DNA of 64,000 nt from Bacillus wiedmannii (GCF_001583695.1 NZ_LOBC01000011.1:1-64000); one strand, 5' to 3'; shown: positions 18,135 through 27,329, counted from the stretch's first letter. Numbers and translations are program-made. Notes: generated by a model not told the origin, from the letters alone.

Positions 18135-18471
18135 AGTGCGTTATTGAAACGATTGTCACTTTACCTATAAGTGACCGTTTAGGCCATCTTATTCTTCTTG
18201 TTACAATGATGTAACGCAAATTAAAATACAACGCATTGAATTAAGTGATTTTTCGCATAATTTTACATTTAGTTAACATTAATAGGTTAATAGAAAAATT
18301 AGTACGAATTGTTATATAAGACGTGTAAAAAAGACAAAACCCCTTAAAAAACTCTTAATTTTTTACCCAATCTACCTTTACAATCTCTCCCTATAATGTG
18401 AATTGGACAAGCACCTAAGAGAAAGCAGAACATGTCAGTTTGTACATTTTATTATTAGGGGGAGAATTTGT
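18135..18471 (+). promoter_or_regulatory. Upstream region of the secreted phosphatase with Pho-box-like repeats
   Basis: This region is gene-free. TATAAT at 18392 lacks a good -35. TTAAAA (18344), TTAATT (18355) and TTTACA (18377) lie on an 11-bp grid just upstream of it. A second pair, TTTACA (18262) and TTAACA (18273), is also 11 bp apart. Bacillus PhoP boxes are TTAACA-like hexamers with about 5-bp spacers. Confidence 0.4.
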
Positions 18472-19704
18472 ATGAAAAAGGCAGTTGCTTCATTAGCTGT
18501 TATGGCGGCGTTATTACCGACATTTTCAGCACATGCGGAAGGGAAAGAGCAAATCCGAAAATCAGCTACAACTTTTAACGTTATTAGTGATATTCAAGGG
18601 GACTTAGGGGATTTTGATCACGTATTAAAAGATATGAACAAAGTGACGCCACTTTCTAGAGCGCTTATTATGAATGGAGATATAACGCCAACTGGACAGC
18701 AGTCGCAATATGATGATGTGAAGCGTGTGTTAAACAAAAATAAGCATCCAGAGAATGTATGGTCAACTGTTGGGAATCATGAGTTTTACGCTGGTAAATG
18801 GACAGCTGATGGGAAGCTCTCTCAAAGTACATGGCCAAATGGTGTAACGGAAGAAACTCTATTTAACCGCTACTTACAATTTAGCGGGCAAGAAAAGGTA
18901 TATCATAAAAAAGAATTAGACGGTTATCCGCTTTTATTTTTAGGAACTGAAAAATATATGAAATACCACGATTCAAAAATGTGGGATGAAGTATTTATGA
19001 GTGATGAGCAATTAGGTTGGTTAAAACAAAATTTAGAAGAATATAGCCAAAAAGATAAAAATAAGCCCATTTTCATTTTCTCTCATCACGTTTTACCGGA
19101 TACAGTATCTGGATCAAGACAATCACCGTATTTAAATGACTATTTAAACGTGGATAAATTGTACGATATATTAAAAGATTACCCGCAAGTTGTTTTCTTC
19201 ACGAGTCATACGCATTGGGATTTAAACTTACCGGACTGGGCTGGAAAAAAGAAAATTGCAGGCGGAGATGAAAAAGGATTTACAGTTGTAAATACGGGCG
19301 GTATTGAAACTGGATGGATGTCGGCTGGACCAAATGGCGGAGAGAAGACTGCTCCTGATGGCTATTCATTTAAACAAGGGTTACAAGTGAAAGCATATGG
19401 TAGCGATGTGATGGTGACAGCTTATGATTACAAACGTGATAAGGAGATAAAAAAATTATTAATTAGTAATGCAAAAGTTGCACAAATGGCACCAAATGTA
19501 ACCGCTGATGATAGTAAAAATGTAATCGTAGGTGCAACGGAGTACATGGAGTACTCTGTAGAAGGAACGAACGAGTGGTTGACGTATAATCCAGCGAACC
19601 CTCAAAAATTTGATGGGACCAAGACTGTATACGTACGTCATAAAGGCGAAATGAACTTAGAACCAGGATTAACGCAGCTTCTTCGATTTTCGGCAAATAA
19701 GTGA
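18472..19704 (+). CDS. Secreted calcineurin-like metallophosphoesterase
   Basis: A 410-residue precursor with signal peptide MKKAVASLAVMAALLPTFSA (cleavage after HAE). The phosphoesterase fold has metal-ligand motifs in order: SDIQGD, MNGD, VGNHEF, FSHH and TSHTHWD. A C-terminal beta-rich region (about residues 310-410) may be an accessory binding domain. It acts outside the cell on phosphomonoesters, diesters or nucleotides. The start ATG follows GGGGGAG; an upstream in-frame ATG at 18403 lacks a ribosome site. The promoter region suggests phosphate control. Confidence 0.85.
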   Translation: MKKAVASLAVMAALLPTFSAHAEGKEQIRKSATTFNVISDIQGDLGDFDHVLKDMNKVTPLSRALIMNGDITPTGQQSQYDDVKRVLNKNKHPENVWSTVGNHEFYAGKWTADGKLSQSTWPNGVTEETLFNRYLQFSGQEKVYHKKELDGYPLLFLGTEKYMKYHDSKMWDEVFMSDEQLGWLKQNLEEYSQKDKNKPIFIFSHHVLPDTVSGSRQSPYLNDYLNVDKLYDILKDYPQVVFFTSHTHWDLNLPDWAGKKKIAGGDEKGFTVVNTGGIETGWMSAGPNGGEKTAPDGYSFKQGLQVKAYGSDVMVTAYDYKRDKEIKKLLISNAKVAQMAPNVTADDSKNVIVGATEYMEYSVEGTNEWLTYNPANPQKFDGTKTVYVRHKGEMNLEPGLTQLLRFSANK

Positions 19705-19708
19705 TTAG

Positions 19709-19745
19709 TAAGGGCCTACTTTTGAATGAGTGGGCTCTTTTTGTT
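19709..19745 (+). terminator. Terminator of the phosphoesterase gene
   Basis: AGGGCCTACT pairs with AGTGGGCTCT through two G-U pairs and is followed by TTTTTG, immediately after the stop codon. Confidence 0.7.
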
Positions 19746-19761
19746 TTGTCACTTTTTGTCG

Positions 19762-19935
19762 GCAAGTCGATATCTCATGTCGAATCGTCGATATATTGAA
19801 AAAATCGTTGATATATTTCAAGTTATGAACGATATATTTGAAAAATCGTCGATATAAATTTCATGTACCGTAATTAGGTTAAAATCATTAATGTAATTTC
19901 ATGTACCGTATTAAAGTTAAAATTATTAATACAAT
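19762..19935. repeat. Two short tandem repeat families in one spacer
   Basis: First, four degenerate copies of ATCGTCGATATATTTGAAAA occur between 19766 and 19857. They are followed by two copies of a 38-bp unit beginning TCATGTACCGTA (19861 and 19899), with a decayed third. Nothing here is coding. Confidence 0.65.
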
Positions 19936-20056
19936 TCCATTCACAAAAACCGAATTCCAATACATTTTTCCACCAGAAAGATGACTTCATCATTTTTACA
20001 TGTAATAATAGTATCGTTACATACATTGTGAAAGAAGTACAAAAGGAGCGTTATTA

Positions 20057-21052
20057 ATGAATTTAGCTAAATTCCCGAGAAAAAAATATACAGAGTCATA
20101 TACACCAATTGAAAAATTAAACAATTTTTCTGAAGCACTTGGTGGGCCGACTATTTATTTTAAACGAGATGATTTACTTGGTTTAACAGCTGGTGGTAAT
20201 AAGACGAGAAAGTTAGAGTTTCTAGTTGCGGATGCACAGGCAAAAGGTGCAGATACGTTAATTACAGCTGGTGGTATTCAGTCAAATCATTGCCGTCTAA
20301 CACTTGCAGCTGCGGTAAAAGAAAAAATGAAATGTATTCTTGTATTAGAAGAAGGGCTTGAGCCAGAAGAGAAGCCAGACTTTAACGGAAACTATTTCTT
20401 ATATCATTTACTAGGTGCTGAAAATGTAATTGTTGTACCAAACGGAGCAGATCTTATGGAAGAGATGCATAAAGTAGCGAAAGAAGTAAGTGAAAAAGGT
20501 AATACACCATATGTAATACCAGTTGGTGGATCAAATCCTACTGGTGCAATGGGATACGTTGCTTGTGCGCAAGAAATTATGGCACAATCATTTGACCAAG
20601 GAATTGATTTCAGTACAGTTGTTTGTGTAAGTGGTAGTGCTGGTATGCACGCTGGTTTAATTACTGGTTTTGCTGGAACACAAAGTCACATTCCTGTAAT
20701 CGGAATCAACGTAAGTAGAGGAAAAGCAGAACAAGAAGAGAAAGTAGCAAAACTTGTAGAGGAAACGGCAGCTCACGTTGGTATTCCGAACTTTATCCCG
20801 CGCGAAGCTGTTACATGCTTTGATGAATATGTAGGACCAGGTTACGCGTTACCAACGCCAGAAATGGTGGAAGCAGTTCAATTACTTGCGAAAACAGAAG
20901 GTATTTTACTCGATCCAGTGTATACAGGTAAAGCGGTAGCGGGATTAATCGACTTAATTAAAAAAGGTACATTTAATAAAGAAGACAACATTTTATTCGT
21001 ACATTCAGGTGGTTCACCAGCGTTATATGCGAATACATCTTTATTTGCGTAA
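20057..21052 (+). CDS. dcyD: D-cysteine desulfhydrase
   Basis: A 331-residue fold-type II PLP enzyme of the ACC deaminase/DcyD family. The PLP lysine lies in GGNKTRKLEF, the ring-stacking region is AGGIQSNHCR, the phosphate-binding loop is VSGSAGMHAGL, and FVHSGGSPALYA closes the site. It converts D-cysteine to pyruvate, ammonia and sulfide. The start follows AAAGGAG. It is a single gene with its own terminator. Confidence 0.85.
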   Translation: MNLAKFPRKKYTESYTPIEKLNNFSEALGGPTIYFKRDDLLGLTAGGNKTRKLEFLVADAQAKGADTLITAGGIQSNHCRLTLAAAVKEKMKCILVLEEGLEPEEKPDFNGNYFLYHLLGAENVIVVPNGADLMEEMHKVAKEVSEKGNTPYVIPVGGSNPTGAMGYVACAQEIMAQSFDQGIDFSTVVCVSGSAGMHAGLITGFAGTQSHIPVIGINVSRGKAEQEEKVAKLVEETAAHVGIPNFIPREAVTCFDEYVGPGYALPTPEMVEAVQLLAKTEGILLDPVYTGKAVAGLIDLIKKGTFNKEDNILFVHSGGSPALYANTSLFA

Positions 21053-21056
21053 GTGT

Positions 21057-21087
21057 AAAAAAGCATTGGGTATCCAATGCTTTTTTG
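21057..21087 (+). terminator. Terminator of dcyD
   Basis: AAAAAGCATTGG and CCAATGCTTTTTT form a stem with loop GTAT. Confidence 0.9.
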
Positions 21088-21127
21088 TTATATACTGAAA
21101 TTATTAGGAGGTGAGAGGAGGGAGTAT

Positions 21128-21226
21128 ATGAGTTCAAATGTAAAATGGACCATATATACGGTACTTAGCATTTCTATGTTACTAATTTTATTTGTGGCTT
21201 ATGGAGTTTATTTATATTTCAATTAA
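21128..21226 (+). CDS. Single-pass membrane micropeptide, 32 residues
   Basis: A short ORF with a strong purine-rich ribosome region (AGGAGGTGAGAGGAGGG) directly upstream. The product (MSSNVKWTIYTVLSISMLLI, ending VYLYFN) is one hydrophobic helix with a polar N-terminus. Its stop overlaps the stop of the convergent gene by 4 bases. The function is unknown. Confidence 0.6.
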   Translation: MSSNVKWTIYTVLSISMLLILFVAYGVYLYFN

Positions 21227-21513
21227 GTGAAATGGTAACCAAACCAAAGGAAAAATAAAATAATTGCTGTGTTAAATAGAGTAAAACATAAACCGATAAT
21301 GGCTAAAATTTTTTTCTCAGATTGGCTACAAAAAGAGATGACCGCTAATAGGATCGCTATAACAGTGGAAGCTAATATGAAGTAGGCGAAAGGCACGACA
21401 TATTCTACTCCAACTCTGTCTAAAATAGGTGCGAAGAGAAAGAGATTAATAGTAACGAATATACTTACAATGAGAAACATATAACTTTTCCAAGTGTATG
21501 TTTTTAACTGCAT
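21223..21513 (-). CDS. Small integral membrane protein
   Basis: A 96-residue protein with three predicted membrane helices (about residues 9-30, 38-60 and 70-92) and a conserved-looking SEKK turn. AAAGGAGTGTCG precedes the ATG. No family is recognised. It is convergent with the 32-residue micropeptide gene. Confidence 0.65.
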   Translation of the reverse strand: MQLKTYTWKSYMFLIVSIFVTINLFLFAPILDRVGVEYVVPFAYFILASTVIAILLAVISFCSQSEKKILAIIGLCFTLFNTAIILFFLWFGYHFT

Positions 21514-21615
21514 AGAACGACACTCCTTTCTCTTTATTATTTATATTTTTAAGTTTAAATTAATTACCTTTATTTTACAAATTGAAATATTTTGTATTGA
21601 AAAGAGGATATTAAT

Positions 21616-22038
21616 ATGAAAATTAGAAATTGGTCTCAAGTCTTTATTGCGATCTGTATACTCATAATAACCGGCTGCTCAAATATATCAGAAAATGAAG
21701 ATCAAAGAATTCAAGTTCAAAAACATATTGGTGATAATAAATATGAAGATTTTAAGGCAGTGGCAGATAATAACGAAGTGTTGCAAGTAAAGAAAATATT
21801 AAATGATGCTAATTTTGAAAATAAAAAAGTGGAAATGTCTCGTCCAGCTGATTATCACTTTATTTTTCAATTTAAAAATCCGAAAATAGAGGCGAAGGCT
21901 GTGTTGTATCAAATTTGGGTAAGTCCTAATAAGGATAAAATAGAGATCATAGCGGGGGATAGTCGGTACGTTCAATTAGAAGGGAAACATGCAGCCACTT
22001 TGTTTCAGATTGTTACAGGGGAGAACCTAGTTGAATAA
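21616..22038 (+). CDS. Small lipoprotein
   Basis: A 140-residue precursor with a lipoprotein signal peptide (VFIAICILIITGC, lipid Cys near residue 21). The body of about 118 residues is mixed alpha/beta (KADNNEVLQVKKILNDANFENK, then FQFKNPKIEAKAVLYQIWVS). No family is assigned. The ribosome site is AAAGAGG. It is probably anchored on the outer face of the membrane. Confidence 0.7.
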   Translation: MKIRNWSQVFIAICILIITGCSNISENEDQRIQVQKHIGDNKYEDFKAVADNNEVLQVKKILNDANFENKKVEMSRPADYHFIFQFKNPKIEAKAVLYQIWVSPNKDKIEIIAGDSRYVQLEGKHAATLFQIVTGENLVE

Positions 22039-22198
22039 AAGTATATAGGGTTATAGGAACTCAGCTCGTATTTTTCATTTTGGAGATAATTAGTATTCAG
22101 CAAAAATAGCTATCTTTTTATATTGGAATAAATATTGAGAATCGGATAAAATGGAAATTGGACATTGACTTGATGAGCATGAGGTTCTCCGCTTATAA

Positions 22199-22235
22199 GC
22201 AGATTAATGAACCTTAAGGTTTCCATTAATCCGCC
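22199..22235. repeat. Large imperfect palindrome
   Basis: GCAGATTAATG..AACCTTAAGGTT..CATTAATCCGC forms a 37-nt inverted repeat centred on CCTTAAGG. It is directly preceded by the perfect 10-mer palindrome GCTTATAAGC. No T run follows. Confidence 0.6.
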
Positions 22236-22333
22236 ATTGAATAATAATACTAGGAAATATATTGTTTTTACAAAGATTCGATGTTATGTTTGATTTTCTC
22301 AATATAATATTTTCCTTATATAGGAGTGGCTAT

Positions 22334-22589
22334 TTGAAGAAGTTAATATTATTAGTTTTATTGGCTACATGCTGTCTCACCATTGCAGGATGTTCTAATA
22401 ATAGGATTACACCAAAGAATGAGTCTAAAACTTCAACATCTGTAAAGATTAAACGTATCAACAAAGCGTGGTACAAACATATTTAATAGTTTTAAGAAAC
22501 TTGAAATTGTTGATGATAAAGGTCATAAGGTGAAATTCGTTAGGCTGATAGTAGAGGTTGTGAAACCTGGTGAAAAGCGGGAAGAATAG
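22334..22589 (+). pseudogene. Frameshifted small lipoprotein gene
   Basis: The reading frame from TTG 22334 encodes a lipoprotein signal (KKLILLVLLATCCLTIAGC) and about 30 more residues, then stops at 22484. In the +1 frame the text continues as NSFKKLEIVDDKGHKVKFVR and on to a stop at 22587. One lost base between about 22440 and 22475 would join the two parts into a lipoprotein of about 85 residues. No clear ribosome site is seen. Confidence 0.5.
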
Positions 22590-22992
22590 TTTGCATTTGA
22601 ATTTATAAAAAATGCGACATTAAAATATTCACAAAAAAGAGTCTACATGTAGTCCTTTTTTTGTGGATATTTTTCATAAATAATATACATTCTATGGTGC
22701 CAGCCTCTAACTTTAACCTTCTAAAAATTATTTTACTAGGTTAAAATGTTTATAGAGAGTATCGCCCTTCAAAATTCAGTGAATGTGAGGGGCTCATAAT
22801 AACTCGATTGGTGTGGTCCTTTTTCACTTTATCTACCATCTTTATATATCTTTCTATTAAAAAATCTAACTTTAATCGATTAAATGGAATAAAACTTGGT
22901 TAAAAATAATGAAATTTCAGGAAAAATAAGGTACACTAATCAATGGTTTTGGTTTAAATCAATTGACGTTTATGTATACGGGGGAAAGATTG
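22590..22992. other. Non-coding spacer before the L,D-transpeptidase
   Basis: It contains a terminator-like hairpin at 22630-22665 (CACAAAAAAG..CTTTTTTTGTG). The rest is AT-rich with no convincing ORF or recognised element. Confidence 0.5.
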
Positions 22993-24438
22993 ATGAACAA
23001 CAATATAGTAAATGAATCTGTTGAAGAAGTTGAGAAAAAACGGGTAAGATCAAAAAAACGTTTTACAAATTGGAAGCTAATCGCAGCGGGTGGCGGTGTA
23101 ATTGCACTTCTTATTGGAGGAATGAGCTATTATCAAGCAACTCACTTCAATTCGAATGTTACGATTAACGATACAAAAGTCGGTGGTTTGAGCGCTGATC
23201 AGGCAATACAGAAATTAAAAACATCTGGACTAGCAAACAAAGTCTATATTGATCAACAACAAATTTTAGATGAACAAGATACAAAAACGGAACTGACGGA
23301 AAAAGACTTGCCACAAGTTAAGAAACTATTAAAAAGTCAGTGGACATTTTTCCCTTCCACAAAGGAAAAAGATTATTCATTGCTACCGAAAGAAGCGGAT
23401 CAGTATCGTAGTGAAACGATGAAAAAACTTGTAGAAGAAAAGCTTGTTTCTATGAATGAAAAATTAAAAGCGCCTCAAGATGCTATGGCTAAGCTCGAAC
23501 AAGGAAAAGTTGTTATTGCGAAGAGCGTTGATGGAAAACAGTATGACGTTACGAATCTACTAAAAGATTACAACAAGCAGAAGCATAAAAGCGAAATTCA
23601 TCTAAAGTCTGCATACATACAGCCTATTAAAGAAGACGATCCAATCATCAAAAAAGAAGAGAAAGCATTACAGAATCTTCTTACGCAGTCTGTTGATTAT
23701 AAAGTGCAGGATGAAGTGTATTCATTAAAAGCGAAAGATTTAATTCAAAATGCTACTATGTCAAAGGATATGAAAGTAACAATCGATGCGAGCGACATTA
23801 AGAATAAGGTTGCTGAAATTAATAAGGCAAAATCTACATTACATAAAGACTTCGCTTTTAAAACACATTCTGGTTCAGTCATATCAGTAAAAGGGCAAGG
23901 ATACGGCTGGGCACTAGATGTGGAAAAAGAAACAAAACAAGTTCAAGAAGCCTTTGAGAAAGGCGAAAAATCGCTTTCTGCTTCTAATATTCACGGGAAT
24001 GGTTGGAAGAAGGAAGGGATCGGTTATGAAACAACAGCAAACAATGGCATCGGAGACACATATGCAGAAGTTTCAATTGCAGATCAACAAATTTGGATTT
24101 ATAAAGATGGGAAATTAGTCGTCACAACAAATGTAGTAACGGGTAAACATAGCACGAGTGAAGATACATCACCAGGTGTGTGGTACGTTCTATATAAACG
24201 AACACCATACACGCTTAAAGGAAGCGCAGTAGGTAAAGCTGATTATGCAGTTAAAGTAGATTACTGGGTTCCATTCACAAATAGCGGTCAAGGATTCCAT
24301 GATGCAGGCTGGCGAAAAGACTGGGCAAATAATGCTTATTTAACAGGAGGATCAGGCGGGTGTGTGAACCTTCTACCTAATGTTGCAAAAACTGTATATG
24401 ATAGTTTGAACACGAATGATCCAGTTATTGTGTACTAG
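22993..24438 (+). CDS. L,D-transpeptidase with YkuD catalytic domain
   Basis: A 481-residue single-pass membrane protein. A short cytosolic N-terminus with basic residues is followed by one helix (LIAAGGGVIALLIGGMSYY, about residues 28-46). A long extracellular region with two peptidoglycan-binding-4-type repeats comes next (around NVTINDTKVGGLSADQAIQK). The YkuD domain is C-terminal, with the His in GQGFHDAG and the catalytic Cys in GGSGGCVNLLP. It makes 3-3 cross-links or modifies peptidoglycan without penicillin-binding proteins. The start follows GGGGGAAAG; an in-frame start 30 bases earlier has no ribosome site. Confidence 0.88.
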   Translation: MNNNIVNESVEEVEKKRVRSKKRFTNWKLIAAGGGVIALLIGGMSYYQATHFNSNVTINDTKVGGLSADQAIQKLKTSGLANKVYIDQQQILDEQDTKTELTEKDLPQVKKLLKSQWTFFPSTKEKDYSLLPKEADQYRSETMKKLVEEKLVSMNEKLKAPQDAMAKLEQGKVVIAKSVDGKQYDVTNLLKDYNKQKHKSEIHLKSAYIQPIKEDDPIIKKEEKALQNLLTQSVDYKVQDEVYSLKAKDLIQNATMSKDMKVTIDASDIKNKVAEINKAKSTLHKDFAFKTHSGSVISVKGQGYGWALDVEKETKQVQEAFEKGEKSLSASNIHGNGWKKEGIGYETTANNGIGDTYAEVSIADQQIWIYKDGKLVVTTNVVTGKHSTSEDTSPGVWYVLYKRTPYTLKGSAVGKADYAVKVDYWVPFTNSGQGFHDAGWRKDWANNAYLTGGSGGCVNLLPNVAKTVYDSLNTNDPVIVY

Positions 24439-24770
24439 AAAATAGGTACGTATCAAGAAATAAATAAAGCAGGAAATCTTACCTGATGGTATATGAAAAA
24501 ACACCTCTTGAATTCGCATACGAAGTATGTAAATTCAATGGAGGTGTTTTTGTTTGAAAACAAGAGTTCATTGCTTCTAAGAAACAAAGTAGAAAGTGAT
24601 TGAGATGAAGAAACAAGTATTCAAATAGTCAATAAAATTGACATTGAATATCATTTTCACTTAATATAGAATCGTCGCATTTAATTAGACATGACGTTTT
24701 TATTAATATAATAGATTTTTAATAAGGTGTCCCATTAAAGAATTTAAACGTAGGAAAGGGTAATATAAAA
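24439..24770. other. Spacer with terminator
   Basis: A stem-loop at 24497-24551 (ACACCTC...GAGGTGT followed by TTTTTG) can end the transpeptidase transcript. The remainder shows no gene or recognised site. Confidence 0.6.
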
Positions 24771-24986
24771 ATGAACTGGAAAAAAGGCGGATTATGGATT
24801 ATTATTTTTTTCATTGTAAAAGGTACGATTTCTACACTGTTAATCGTTACAGGTGCTAAATATTTTGATTTATCATTTATGCAACTTTTCGTACTAATAC
24901 TGGTCTTATTACTGATTTCTCTCATAAGCCGAAAATTGCTGTATAAACATAAACAAAACAAAAAGCAAAAAGAGCTAAATATATAA
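24771..24986 (+). CDS. Small two-helix membrane protein
   Basis: A 71-residue protein with two hydrophobic helices (about residues 7-27 and 34-52) and a strongly basic tail rich in Lys and Gln (KHKQNKKQKE). GGAAAGGG precedes the ATG. No family is recognised. The basic tail suggests a cytosolic C-terminus. Confidence 0.65.
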   Translation: MNWKKGGLWIIIFFIVKGTISTLLIVTGAKYFDLSFMQLFVLILVLLLISLISRKLLYKHKQNKKQKELNI

Positions 24987-24990
24987 TGAA

Positions 24991-25024
24991 GCCCCAGAGA
25001 CCTTTGGATTTCTGGGGTTTTATT
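24991..25024 (+). terminator. Terminator of the two-helix protein gene
   Basis: CCCCAGA pairs with TCTGGGG and is followed by TTTTATTT. Confidence 0.8.
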
Positions 25025-25164
25025 TCGATAGTTTTTTCTACATGTATATCAACTTAACAGAAAAGGTTGTCCAAAATGATAAAGTCGATGCTGATTAAAA
25101 TGCGTCGGTTACTTTTATATAAGGATTGAAGAATCTTTATTCTGGAGCTACACACATTCATAAA

Positions 25165-26538
25165 TTATGCTTGTTTTTCAATTGGTAGTTTAAATGTAAA
25201 AGTACTGCCTTCTCCTAATTTACTTTCAACTGTAATTTCTCCTCCGTGTAGTTCGACAATCCATTTTACCATCGACAATCCTAAACCTGTGTTTCCGGTG
25301 CTTGAAGATGTTCGTGCTGCGTCAACTCGATAGAAGCGGTCCCATATTTTCGTAATATGTTGCTCGCTGATGCCTATGCCATTATCGGAGACTTTACCTA
25401 TTATGTTGGTTTCATCACGGAACAGTTGCATATGCACAGTGCCGTTCGCTTTGCTATAAGCAATCGCATTCGTTAGTAAATTCATTAATAAACGCATCAT
25501 CAATGTTTGATCTGCTTTCATAAACAGGTCTTCCTCTATATGAGTTGTTATATCAATCGAAGCTTCTTGAACCATTAATGAAAGCTCTTCTACAACGATT
25601 TCCGTTAATTCACTCATATTGATACATTCAAATTGGAAATTATTATGCTTTCCTTGGTCAGCTCTTGCTAATAATAAGAGTTGTGAGATTAGCGCGGACA
25701 TTTTACGTGATTGCTTTAAAATTACTTCTAACGATTCTTCCATTTCTTTCGGATTATTCCTCAGTGATAATGCGTATTCGCATTGTGAAATAATAACAGA
25801 TGTTGGTGTTCTTAATTCATGAGATGCGTCAGATGTAAATTGTTTTTCACTTTCGAACGATGTTTCCAATCGCTCAAACATTTTGTCAAAGGTTTGTGCT
25901 AAATGATACATTTCGTCTTTCGGTGAACCTTGTAAATGAATTCTCTTCGAAAGGTCTTTACCATCACCAATTTTACTAGCTGAATCACTCATTTGTTGCA
26001 CAGGTCGAAACGCTCTTTGTGTAATAAAATATCCTCCCACTGCGGCAATGAGAATAAGTAATGGGAATGAGATGAGTGTTATCACGATAAGCGTATTCAT
26101 CGTTGATGATAATTGGCTCATAGTCATTATTCCACGAATCCAGACTTGCTCATCGCCGCCTGCATTATGGAGAAAATCATATACAATCCATTCTTTATTA
26201 CCGTCTTTAATAGTTTGTATTTCATCGGATTTAAGCGATATCTTTTTATTAAAGCTTGTTGGACTATTTCCTGCCAGCGGCTCACCTTGTTTACTATAAA
26301 TGATGATATTTACTCCATCTTCAAAGGTTTCAAAATCATCGTCCATCTTTAATTGACCATGCTTATACTCGATATCTTCAATACTTTCTTTTACTGTGCT
26401 CTTCAATTGATCTTTCATATTAAAAAGCAAAACTTTATCTGAAGAAGTTAAAATAAAAGCTAACACGAGTGCCATAATAATTACAATTAGCCCCGTATAC
26501 CACAGGGTCACTCTCATTTTGATTGATAGTCTTTTCAT
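25165..26538 (-). CDS. Membrane sensor histidine kinase (OmpR-system type)
   Basis: A 457-residue kinase. Two membrane helices (about 10-30 and 145-170) flank an extracellular sensor of about 115 residues. HAMP, HisKA (SDASHELRTPTSVI) and HATPase_c (NLLTNAIAYS, DNGIGIS, GNTGLGLSMVKWIV) follow. The layout resembles CusS/ArlS-type kinases. It is encoded directly after its regulator with a 4-base overlap. The signal is unknown; the divergent lipoprotein and PepSY-like genes suggest an envelope cue. Confidence 0.85.
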   Translation of the reverse strand: MKRLSIKMRVTLWYTGLIVIIMALVLAFILTSSDKVLLFNMKDQLKSTVKESIEDIEYKHGQLKMDDDFETFEDGVNIIIYSKQGEPLAGNSPTSFNKKISLKSDEIQTIKDGNKEWIVYDFLHNAGGDEQVWIRGIMTMSQLSSTMNTLIVITLISFPLLILIAAVGGYFITQRAFRPVQQMSDSASKIGDGKDLSKRIHLQGSPKDEMYHLAQTFDKMFERLETSFESEKQFTSDASHELRTPTSVIISQCEYALSLRNNPKEMEESLEVILKQSRKMSALISQLLLLARADQGKHNNFQFECINMSELTEIVVEELSLMVQEASIDITTHIEEDLFMKADQTLMMRLLMNLLTNAIAYSKANGTVHMQLFRDETNIIGKVSDNGIGISEQHITKIWDRFYRVDAARTSSSTGNTGLGLSMVKWIVELHGGEITVESKLGEGSTFTFKLPIEKQA

Positions 26539-27209
26539 GATTCTACTCGCAATACGTAACCAGTTCCTCGTACTGTATGAATTAACTTCGTTTCAAACTG
26601 GCTATCAATTTTTTTACGAAGATAGCGGACGTAAACATCAATAATATTCGAGCCACCTTCATAGTCGTAATTCCACACATGTTGCTCAATTTTATCTCGT
26701 GTCAGCACAACGTCTTTATTACGAATCATATATTCTAAAATAGCAAATTCTTTACTGGAAAGAGTGATAACCTGGCCTCCTCTTGTTACTTTATGCATAT
26801 TGCAATCTACCACTAGGTCAGCGATTTCAAACACATTAGATGTATTTCCTGTATTTCTTCGCATTAACACGCGAATTCTTGCTAGCAGTTCGTCAAAAGC
26901 AAACGGCTTTACTAAATAATCGTCCGCACCTAAGTCGAGTCCTGTTACGCGATCATCAATTGTATCTTTAGCTGTAAGAAGCAAGACAGGAGTTGTATGA
27001 TTGTCCGCGCGTAATCTTTGTAATACTTGTAAGCCATCTATTCCGGGAATCATAATGTCAAGTACAATCAAATCGTAGGTAGCCATGTTTATATAATCTA
27101 AGGCATCTTCTCCATTCCCACATGCATCGACACTATAATGTTCAGTATTTAATCGTTTTACCAATATATTTTGTAAGTCTTGTTCATCTTCGACAATAAG
27201 AACTCGCAT
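26535..27209 (-). CDS. OmpR-family response regulator
   Basis: About 224 residues. The receiver has EDE, the phospho-acceptor in LIVLDIMIPG, LLTAKD and VKPF. The C-terminal winged helix ends HTVRGTGYVLRVES. The start is the ATG seven bases after AAAGGAG; an in-frame ATG two codons earlier is too close. It forms an operon with the kinase, and its promoter faces the lipoprotein operon across an inverted repeat that may be its own binding site. Confidence 0.85.
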   Translation of the reverse strand: MRVLIVEDEQDLQNILVKRLNTEHYSVDACGNGEDALDYINMATYDLIVLDIMIPGIDGLQVLQRLRADNHTTPVLLLTAKDTIDDRVTGLDLGADDYLVKPFAFDELLARIRVLMRRNTGNTSNVFEIADLVVDCNMHKVTRGGQVITLSSKEFAILEYMIRNKDVVLTRDKIEQHVWNYDYEGGSNIIDVYVRYLRKKIDSQFETKLIHTVRGTGYVLRVES

Positions 27210-27257
27210 TACCATTCTCCTTTTCTTCTTATTAATATGTATCACTATAATTCCAAA

Positions 27258-27329
27258 ACATTAAAGAAAGATTAGAAACTATTTAATTATATCATTTTAT
27301 TTTTTTGTACATTAATCTTCCTTTAATGT
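27258..27329. promoter_or_regulatory. Inverted repeat in the divergent promoter region
   Basis: ACATTAAAGAAAGATTA (27258-27274) and TAATCTTCCTTTAATGT (27313-27329) are reverse complements with one mismatch. They lie about 55 bp apart, one in front of each divergent transcription unit. Confidence 0.6.

Noticed and set aside
22775-22830. A weak match to the bcr1 segment CAAAATTCAGTGAA
   Set aside because: Only one short block matches and no bcr1 ends are near, so chance similarity is likelier.
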